From NCBI GenBank assembly GCA_024114885.1, contig CP099427.1:372001-436000 (forward strand): a DNA stretch of 64,000 bases, given 5' to 3'. Below the pieces are notes generated by a model. The model made no database searches. It worked only from the letters and a program-made list of their open reading frames with translations, and was not told the origin of the DNA. Source of the DNA: Septoria linicola (Eukaryota; Ascomycota; Dothideomycetes; Mycosphaerellales; Mycosphaerellaceae). Shown here piece by piece: positions 56,501 through 64,000 of this stretch. Made by a program: the position numbers and the translations under genes. Each line of letters opens with the position of its first letter. Within the stretch, counting starts at the first letter, position 1.

Positions 56501-58260
56501 TTATAGATTAAATATAGAAAATTTAGAGCGTTATAGTATATATTATAAGTCTTCTAGGCTCTATATATTAAGTTTAAGGCTTAGAGTATAGGAGTATTAT
56601 AGATAAGTCTAAATAAAGCTAAGATTTCTAGATTATTTATCTATTTTAGAATTATATAGATAAATCTTATAGTATTTTAAGTCTCTTAGTATATATTATA
56701 AGTTTTCTAAAGCTAGAGGCTCTAAATACTATAAAATTAAGATATAAGGCTTATAGTAAAAAGATAAGATAAGAAGTCTTAGAATAGCTAGATATTTCTT
56801 TATTCTAGAGGCTCTTAATATATATATTAAAGCTTAAAATCTAGTAGTAGAGCTAAAATAAAAAGTCTATACTAGGTATCTTAATATTACTATCTCTTAG
56901 AGCCTTATAAGCTATATCTAGTTTATTTTAAAGTCTTGAATAATATATCTAGAGTCTTATAGATCTAAAGACTCTAGAAAAGTAGTTTAAAGCTAGAACT
57001 ATAATATTAAAACTAATATAATAGAAGTTTAGATTAGAATTTCTAGTATTTTTTAGCTCTTAGAGTCTTATATACTAGATATAGTATATTAAAGTCTTAA
57101 ATTATATAACTTAAGTCTTATAGACTTAAAGAATCTAAATATATAGTTTATAGCTTAAAGTCTAGAAAAAGTACTAATAGAATAGAACTTAGACTAGTAT
57201 TCTTAGTTTCTTAAATCTTAAAGCTTTATAAATTAGATCTAGTATATTTAAAGCCTTTATTTAGATCTATAGAGCCTCTAAGGCTATAAGGCTCTTAATA
57301 TATAAATAAAGGCTTAGAAGATAGTAGAAAAGCTAAAGTAGTAAAGACTATACTTAAGTACTTTAAAATTTTAATTTTAAGAACCTTATAAGTTAGACTT
57401 AGTATATTCTAAGCCTTAAACTATATATTAAGAGCCTAATAGACCTAGAGGCTCTAAGTATATAGTTTAAGACTTAGAGTATAGTAGTAGAGCTAAAATA
57501 GTAAAGACTAGACTAGAATTCTTATATTAATTCTACTTTTAGAGTTCTAAATACTAGATATAGTAAATTATAAACATTTCTTTATATATCTAGAGCCTTG
57601 TAGACTTATAGACTCTAAATATATAGTTTAAGGTTTATAATCTTATAGTAGAAATAATCTAATAAAGCTTAGACTAGAGTTCTAAGTTACTCTATCTTTA
57701 GAGCCTTATAGACTAGATATAGTCTACTTTAAGCCTTCTACTATATATTCTAAGCCTTATAGACCTAGAGGCTTTAGAAATATTATATTAGGCTTAAAAG
57801 ATAGAAGAAGAATCTTAGAAAGATAGTAAAAGCTAATCTTAAATTTTAGAAATTTCTATTTTAAGAGTCTTATAAGTTAGACTTAGTATATTTTAAGTCT
57901 TAAACTAGATATTTAGAGCCTAGTAGACCTAGAGGCTCTATATATATAGTTAATATCTAAAGTATAGTAGTAGAGCTAAAATAGTAAGAACTAGACTAGA
58001 GATTCTATAATAATTCTATCTTTAGAGCTCTAAAAGCTAGATCTAGTCTATTTTAAGCCTCTAACTAATTATATAGAGTTATAAGTTCGAGAAGGCTCTA
58101 AATATCTAGTTCTAGACTAGAACTCTAGTAATAAAACTAATAGCTCTATTCTAGATTCCTCTACTCTATTACTATAATTAAAGCTTACTAGTTTTTCTTT
58201 TAAGCCTTTAAATCTATAAGGCTTAGAATATATCTTAGAAGGCTTAAGATACTTTAGATT
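53550..58260. repeat. Degenerate ~160-bp satellite array, about 28 copies
   Basis: A block reading GCCTTATAGATCTAGAGGCT and variants returns about every 160-165 bases (for example near 54000, 54160, 54330, 54485, 54650, 54815, 54965, on to 58085). Each is followed by AAGGCTTAGAATATAGTAGT-like and then TTATAAGCTAGA-like segments. Monomers are heavily diverged and AT-rich, as after RIP. No reading frame survives in any copy. It lies between the gag-protease remnant and the RT remnant. Confidence 0.8.
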
Positions 58261-58799
58261 TAGCTTTTAAAAATTTCTAAAGTAGAAAATTTTAAGAGTT
58301 CTAGTCTAAGCTCTATTATATTAGATCGTAGTATAGAAAGTTCTACTAAATAGGTAGTTAGTACTAGGTAATTATTAGTCTAAAAAGTAAGTACTTAATA
58401 ACTAATTAAGATTAAGACTAGTATTTAAATACTATAGATAATCTATTAAAAGATCTAAGTATATAGTATAAGTAGGAGTATTAAGAATATATTCTAGATA
58501 GTTAGTCTAGATATAGATATTTAAGTATAGTTCTAGATACCTAAAGTATCTACCTAAGGCTTAGTAAGAAGTATATCTTACTTCTCTTTCTTCTCTTCTT
58601 AGATAACTAACTTAATTAACTTTATATTTAGTTCCTAGTATATTACTACTATACTATATATATTAGATAGTTTAAGATTAATCCTCTATTCTTCTTTACT
58701 ATACTATACTCTCCTTAATATTATATAGTATCTAATATATTCTCTACTTTTAATAAGTATTATTAAATTATATCTTTATATTACCTACTCTATAGAATA

Positions 58800-59960
58800 T
58801 AGTAGAGCTAGCTTCTCTCTATTTAATTATCGTATTCTTCTTATAGAAAGATATAAAGTATATCTTATTACTTATAATATATCTACTAGTATCTAAGTCT
58901 AGAATCTATATATCTTTAGGCTCTAGACTAAGAGTATTTAGAGATATATCGATATCTATAGTAGAATATAGTACTTCTACTTTATCTTATATTTCTTCTA
59001 CTTCTCTAGTAATAAGAATATCTTCTTTAGATAGACTACTACTAGATTTAGTAGGTTTAGACTCTTTACTAGCTTACTACTAACTAGAGTATAGGCTAGA
59101 GTACTTATTAAAATATTTCTCTTCTAAATATCCTTTCTTAGAATAATAGAAATAATATTTAGTAGAGTTTTTAGAGCCTTTCTTATTTAGTCTCTTAGAG
59201 GTACTCTTAGGTTTATTCTTTATAGACTTCTTAGACCTATTACCTCTAGAGAAAAGTACTATTTCTTTAGTACTATATCTTCTAGATTCGTCTAGTATAT
59301 TAGAGAATAAAGTCTCTAGAGTATAGCTAGCTTTATTATCTTCTAGATTTTAACTTATAGAAGTAATAAAGGAGCTATATTTATTATTTAGGTTATTTAA
59401 AGTCTAAGCTATTATTACTTAGTCTAGTATAATAACCTCCTTACTCTTTAGATTATTAGTAAGACGACGAATTATATTAATATACGACTCTATAGATTCT
59501 AAAGTCTCTAGAATAGTTTAGAATAGCTCTTTTAAGAGAAGGAATTTAGAACTAAATCCTTTAGAAGAATAGAGTTCTTTAAGAGTATTCTAAGCTATTT
59601 TAGCTATCTCTTTATCTTAAATTTATAAGAGAGAGCTATCTTCTAGAGCTAACCTAATAGAGGCTAGTACTTTATCGTTACTAGTATCGTTTTAATCGCT
59701 AGTTATAGTACTAATATAGCCTTTTTTAGTTAGGTAAGACTTTATTCTTAGAGACTATATCTTATAGTTTTCTTACTCTTTTAGGTATTAAAAGCTAAAG
59801 ATCTTATTACTTAGAGATATAATTATTAAATATCTTAAAGCTTCTAGAGAGAGACTTAATACTAGGCTTACTATCTTATACTAGCTTGAATTTAGCTATT
59901 CTTAATATTAGCTATTAGTATATCTAATATAATCCTAGTTTCCTAGATAAGAGATAGTAG
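58800..59960 (-). pseudogene. Ty1/copia gag and protease remnant
   Basis: On the minus strand, reading through stops, a gag-like helical region is visible: LASIRLALEDSSLL, TLKELYSSKGFSSKFLLLKE, TLESIESYINIIRRLTNNLK, LNNLNNKYSSFITSIS. It leads to a basic stretch with a degenerate zinc knuckle (YYFYYSKKGYLEEKYF, where CxxCxxxGHxxxxC is expected). A protease-like ILDLDTSRYIISNKIYF follows near 58900. Beyond about 58300 the satellite begins. Confidence 0.65.
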
Positions 59961-60235
59961 AGACTTTAAAGGCTATAGGCTCTCTAGTTTATTATAGTAA
60001 AAGTCCTTAGTATAGTAGTTCTAGAAGAGCTTTCTTTAAGCTTTCTTCTATACTATAAATCGTCTAATTTAGTTAAGATTTAATTAAGTTATTATCGATT
60101 TTTAAAAAGATTCTAGAAGAAGTTCTAGAAAAGAGTTATATATCCTCTAGGTAGAGTCTATACGTTCTAGAGATAGTCTATACGTCGTCTAAGATTAGTC
60201 TAAGCTTTATTATAGACTAGGCTTATAACCTTTTA

Positions 60236-60470
60236 AAATTTAGTAGAGATAGCTCGTTAGTTCTTAATCAATATTTGACTTAGAGGTTAATTAAATATCG
60301 ATAGATAGTTAATTAATTATTATTAAGGCCTTAAGAAGGATTAAATTAATTAGAGAGTAGTTAAAACTTTTATTATTATTCTTCTAAGTAGAGCGTAGAT
60401 ATCTACTTAAGTATTCTCTCTAAGATTACTAGAATCTTCTAGGCTATATAATCGCTTATATAGCTCTTAT
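60236..60470 (-). repeat. Partial extra copy of the LTR start
   Basis: Repeats the first ~235 bases of the right LTR (GATAGCTCGTTAGTTCTTAA through the TATATAATCGCTTATATAG stretch) immediately inside it, in the same direction. It is a tandem partial duplication or a nested LTR fragment. Confidence 0.6.
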
Positions 60471-60472
60471 AA

Positions 60473-61022
60473 AAATTTAGTAGAGATAGCTCGTTAGTTC
60501 TTAATCAATATTTGACTTAGAGGTTAATCAAATATTAATAGTTGGTTAATTGATCGTTATTAAGGAAAATCAAGTTAATTAGAGAGTAGTTAGAACTTTC
60601 GTTATTATTCTACTAAGTAGAGCGTAGGCGTCTACTTAAGTATTCTCTCTAAGACTACTAGAATCTTCTAGAATCTTCTAGGCTATATAATCGCTTACGT
60701 AGCCTTAGACTAGTTTAGAAAGTTATAGAATCTTTAATTAGAAATCTAACTCTCTTTAGGCTTCTCTTTAATTCTAGATCTTTAAGCTAGATAGTACTAG
60801 GTAGAGGACCCTCGCTAACGTATACCTTAGAAACTTCTAGAGTATTCTTTAGATAATTTTAGATCTTTTTCCTTTTTAGTAATCTAATGCCTATTACGTA
60901 ATCTAGTTACGTAATATTAGAGTCGCTCTCTAATATAAAATCCGAAAGTTATTACGTGACCTAGTCACGTGACGTTAGGGTCGCCTCTAGAAGTCTAGCC
61001 TTAGAATAAGCTAAGCTTATCT
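60473..61022 (-). repeat. Right LTR-like repeat of the copia element
   Basis: Direct-repeat partner of 49812-50316 and about 45 bases longer, partly because of a short internal duplication (AGAATCTTCT twice near 60660). It sits upstream, on the minus strand, of the gag remnant, as expected for a 5' LTR. The end near 61022 is where similarity to the left copy stops. Confidence 0.65.
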
Positions 61023-62215
61023 TTCTAAATTTATAGTTATAGATATCTTAAAGAATAATATATATAAGTAAGAAGTTAGATATTTTATAAATATATACGA
61101 GGTAACTTCTATAGTAATATAGATATACTACTAAGGAACCTATAAAGTTATATTATACGCTCGTAATTCGATTATAGTAAGAGAGAATAAAAATCGTATA
61201 GCTACGAGAGATATATTTATATAAATATATTAAGTAGAAACTATTACTCGACTAAGGTTTTATATACTATTACTCGTCTAGACTCTTATATAAGTTCTAC
61301 TATATTTAGTAATTAGTCTATTATCTAAAGTCTAAGAACGATTATTTAAGCTCTCTATATATTCTTTAGTTAAAGATATATAACTCCTTTATCTATTAAG
61401 TTATATATAGTAGAGTCTTAGTAGAAAGAGAGCTATAATTTATAATCTTTAAAGAAGAAGAGAAGAGCCTTTATATAGATCTAGAGAGAGTAAAAATAAC
61501 TAACTCTATTCGTAATTACTTTATATATCTCTATATATAATATAGATACTATTCTATATTAATACTATACTCTTAATATCTAGAATACCTTACGAATTAT
61601 AGTCTAGTATATAGACTTATTAAATAGTCTCTATATAGTATACTACTATCGATAGTATTAAACTAGCCTATTAACGCCTTAGGCTCTAAGGTAGTATACT
61701 TTTACTATATATTAACTATCTTAGAGGCTTTATAGATATAATCGATCTATTCTTAATTAATTCTATTATAAAGAATCGCGAGATTATCGTCTATAATAGC
61801 TTTAGAATAGAGTATAGCGAGGTAGCGTCTCTATCTCGACTAAAGAGATATATTTAATAGTAGTTAAATTTCTATAAGCTATCGAGGTTAGTATCGTTAA
61901 CGTAATTAGATTCTCGATAGGTAGTAGTATTACTTAGTATTTTATCTAGACTTACTCTAATCTAGTTCGAAAGCTCGTTCTTATAGGTACCTAGTCTATA
62001 ATTAGAGAGAGTATAGCTCTCCTACTAAAAGATATCCTTGAAAATATAGAAAATAGCGACGAGGCCCTAACTCTAGAGTAGATATTTATACTATTTTACT
62101 TTCTACCTAAGCCTAGTCAAGTACTTAGAGAACCTTAGTAGAAGAGGATCTATAAGAGGCAGTTACTAGATAAGCTACGAAAGGAGTATCTAATCGGACC
62201 TAGAGTTCGAAACTA
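61023..62215. other. RIP-degraded DNA of unknown origin at the right edge of the island
   Basis: AT-rich with many TAG/TAA. Plus-strand read-through gives protein-like stretches (TYKVILYARNSIIVREN near 61140; LDKLRKEYLIGPRVR near 62190), so a coding element was probably here. I cannot name it. It could be another transposon, or the missing 5' part of the adjoining hydrolase is lost within it. Confidence 0.4.
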
Positions 62216-62216
62216 A

Positions 62217-62477
62217 TTCATAGCTATCTTCACCTTCATAGTGACCGAAAGCAACTTCGACCGCCTTAAGAACATCAGAGCCCCAACTTTGGTTACGAAT
62301 GGCCACATAGATGTCATGTCGCCAACTGTAAACAGTCTAATGCTGCAGTGGAACATTCCCAATGCACAGCTCCATTTGTATCCCGACTCCGGCCATGGTC
62401 ACCTGTTCCAGCAGCCGGAGTTGTACGCGCCACACTTGGAGACTTTCTTGGGAGGACCAAGCACAGTGACTCTGTGA
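62217..62477 (+). pseudogene. Alpha/beta hydrolase C-terminal fragment cut at the island boundary
   Basis: The frame is open from a TAA at 62214 to the TGA at 62475. The product FDRLKNIRAPTLVTNGHID, then NSLMLQWNIPNAQLHLYP, DSGHGHLF and LYAPHLETFL matches the last ~80 residues of alpha/beta hydrolases, with the acid (GHID) and the catalytic His (SGHGHLF). No ATG, nucleophile or N-terminal half is present; the sequence upstream is RIP-mutated. It is a gene broken by, or captured at, the repeat island. Confidence 0.65.
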
Positions 62478-62753
62478 AGGAGGGAAACATTGTTTGAGAA
62501 GAAAGGCGGAGGATGGGTTGGTCAGGCAACAGGGGTTTGTGCCCTCTGTTATCTAAAGCTCGCCGCTTGTCCCGGCCCAGTGACTTTTCCGCATACATAT
62601 TTCTTTCAAGGGAGCATCTTGCACACTCGTATCGTTCGCCCTTTACCCTCGTTGCGCCGTAGCTGGAGACTCTATTGCCTGCGATGCTTGATCAGCGTAT
62701 TCCCAAACCCCACTGCCAGCAACGGTCACGACTTACTCCAGCTCATTCTGCAC

Positions 62754-62933
62754 TCATGGGTCGCAGCACCATGGGTACTGGCCATTGACAGTCCATTCGT
62801 CGAGTTTCGTGTTGTGGTAGCAATCGCAGCTGGTTTGCCCGTTGCAAGTGTCCTGAGTCGCCCAGCAGAGTGGCCCGGCGCTGACAAGCGCACTGCCGAA
62901 GGCGCTGACAAGAAGAGCTGTGATGAAGCGCAT
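62754..62933 (-). CDS. Small secreted cysteine-rich protein, candidate effector
   Basis: An unspliced ATG-to-TGA frame of 59 residues, below usual gene-calling size. Residues 1-19 form a textbook signal peptide (MRFITALLVSAFGSALVSA). The mature ~40 residues hold six cysteines at positions 23, 30, 36, 38, 56 and 57 (LCWATQDTCNGQTSCDCYH, then YPWCCDP), a pattern able to form three disulfides. No homologue is known to me. It lies 0.54 kb from a RIP-mutated transposon island, the classical setting of effector genes in plant-associated Dothideomycetes. Codon use is GC3-rich, like real genes here. Expression and a possible further 3' exon (an intron-like stretch GTGCAG to GGCAG follows the stop) are untested. 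Confidence 0.6.
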   Translation of the reverse strand: MRFITALLVSAFGSALVSAGPLCWATQDTCNGQTSCDCYHNTKLDEWTVNGQYPWCCDP

Positions 62934-64000
62934 TGTGTATGGTGTCTTTTCTTTGCGAAGTAGTAGTGGGAGGGCTGATTGGATTGTAGCTGCTGTGAGG
63001 TGAAGAAAAGGGTGGAAGAAGGCAGGTACTTATACTTGTCTCGTCTCCGCCGTTGTCGACCAGGTGTGTACAGTGCAGAATTTGATAGACTGCGATGCAT
63101 CGATACAGACCGCGCAGTGTGAACGCTGACCAGACTGGCGAATGCTCCGACGAGCCTCTGGCTATCGCGAATGAAGAGTGTCTCACTTTGAGTGTGACGA
63201 CTAGTGTGTCCCAGAGCTGCAGAGCAACAGTTCCACATGCTGATTCAGGTGATTGTGCGCTCGAGATCGGGCCGAGCAGCTTGAGATCGGGCCGAGCAGC
63301 TTGTCTTGATTGCTTTCTGCAGAAACATATGTCTTGCGCAGGCAGACGATCGACATGGCGAGAGAGTGAGAGCTCTCTTCTGCGCTCATCAGACGGCAGC
63401 AGGCCATCAGAGTCGGAAGACTGTTGGCGTATGGTTCGATCACTAAGTAATGATCCGAAGAATCGGCGTTAGAACTGGGTCTAGTTTGCTCAGGCCTCTT
63501 CACGACCCCCTGAGCTGCACATAGTCTTAGGGACAGAGTGAGCGGAGACTGCGATAGTCAAGTATCGACACCGTTACAGTAGTTGGCTTTACATGCGTCT
63601 TCGAGACTGAGCATCAAGCTTGTATTTTGCTTATCGGTTCTCGCCGCAGGCTTGTGCGTGTACAAGGATGGTATGATTACTGAACATGGCTACGATCGAT
63701 GGTTAGTAGTAAGACTGCGCATGATTCAGTCCTGTGTAGTAGCCTCCACTAACCTCTCAAGTAACCCTGCCCATGATTGCAATCACAGTCACCGCTGTAT
63801 GCCGAAGAAAGCGGTTACAGGAGATTGGACGACAGCTACGAAGCCGAGGAGCGGTCGGCGGGGCTTCTTGTCCAGATGCTCGAAAGCGTCCGACGACAGC
63901 CTTGATATTGTTTTACACAAGCTTCGCGAAAGTCTAGGCTCTTGAGTGGAACGACATGATGTATCAAGCGCTATCCGCTCAACGGGTGGGCCTTCAACGC
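62934..64000. other. Right-end region, no firm gene
   Basis: Contains the promoter of the small secreted protein gene. A plus frame at 63583-63945 has no ATG start and no recognised domain. No other supported gene up to the window end. Confidence 0.45.
63263..63302. repeat. Perfect 20-bp tandem duplication
   Basis: The 20-base unit GAGATCGGGCCGAGCAGCTT occurs twice head to tail, outside the RIP island. Confidence 0.85.

Larger units (their letters stand above)
49331..62215. mobile_element. RIP-mutated AT-rich repeat island with Ty1/copia remnants and a satellite array
   Basis: About 12.9 kb is strongly AT-rich and almost devoid of CA and TG dinucleotides while TA, TAG and CTA abound; GC-rich coding DNA abuts on both sides. 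No reading frame of useful length survives. This is what RIP (C to T at CpA on either strand) leaves in repeated DNA of filamentous ascomycetes. Reading through TAG/TAA as former CAG/CAA or TGG codons reveals Ty1/copia proteins. LTR-like direct repeats near both ends, with minus-strand gag at the right and RNase H at the left, suggest one element of about 11.2 kb on the minus strand with a satellite array and an inverted segment inside it. Confidence 0.85.

Noticed and set aside
53550..58260. CRISPR-like array
   Set aside because: The regular spacing is ~160 bp of continuous similarity without short conserved repeats separated by unique spacers, and the genome is eukaryotic; it is a satellite.
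62490..63238. Frames of 157 and 170 codons around the small secreted protein
   Set aside because: They are shadows of the 59-residue signal-peptide frame and its promoter; their products are low-complexity Ser/His/Arg-rich.
63583..63945. 120-codon frame with a hydrophobic start, possible secreted protein
   Set aside because: The frame opens with TTG, has no ATG at its start, and the hydrophobic stretch is weak.

Overview
This window is nuclear DNA of a filamentous ascomycete. Genes are intron-poor, and their introns are 48-80 bp with GT donors, CTRAY-type branch sites and YAG acceptors. The gene families are typical of Pezizomycotina: an AflR-type regulator, an EglC-type GH17 glucanase, the SHR3 permease chaperone, PEX1, a PF11951-type regulator and an OTT_1508-type deaminase. 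A 13-kb AT-rich block almost without CpA/TpG is the signature of repeat-induced point mutation (RIP). The mix fits Dothideomycetes, perhaps Mycosphaerellales; the species is not determined.

Layout. 0-1 kb: the 3' end of an unidentified gene. 1-5.6 kb: a secondary-metabolism remnant, made of an AflR-like Zn2Cys6 regulator and a free-standing acyl carrier protein-thioesterase (ACP-TE) whose two active-site serines are both replaced. 6.2-9.7 kb: two paralogous spliced genes ending in a CHORD-like zinc module. 9.9-10.7 kb: a frameshifted pseudogene. 11-24 kb: ornithine decarboxylase, an unknown gene, a GH17 glucanase, the DPH4 diphthamide factor, a PF11951-type regulator, and a two-exon gene for a small membrane protein that is easily missed. 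26.6-36 kb: a LYAR-type nucleolar protein, a 5'-truncated hydrolase, a non-catalytic aspartic-protease-like membrane protein, a GT25-type glycosyltransferase, SHR3 and a THOC5-like THO subunit. 36.7-47 kb: a probable OTT_1508-like deaminase, PEX1, an aldehyde dehydrogenase and a CCHC zinc-knuckle protein. 47.9-48.6 kb: a decayed gene.

49.3-62.2 kb is a RIP-destroyed repeat island. Two same-direction ~0.5-kb LTR-like repeats bracket Ty1/copia gag-protease and RNase H remnants on the minus strand, an inverted reverse-transcriptase fragment on the plus strand, and a 4.7-kb array of a ~160-bp satellite. Just past the island are a hydrolase fragment cut at the boundary and, within 0.6 kb, an unannotated 59-residue, six-cysteine secreted protein that looks like a candidate effector.

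Most intact genes are housekeeping (polyamine synthesis, diphthamide, ribosome biogenesis, mRNA export, peroxisome import, amino-acid permease export). The accessory biology lies at the left end (regulator plus dead ACP-TE) and around the AT-rich island. No rRNA, tRNA or CRISPR array was seen; tRNAs were looked for only by eye.
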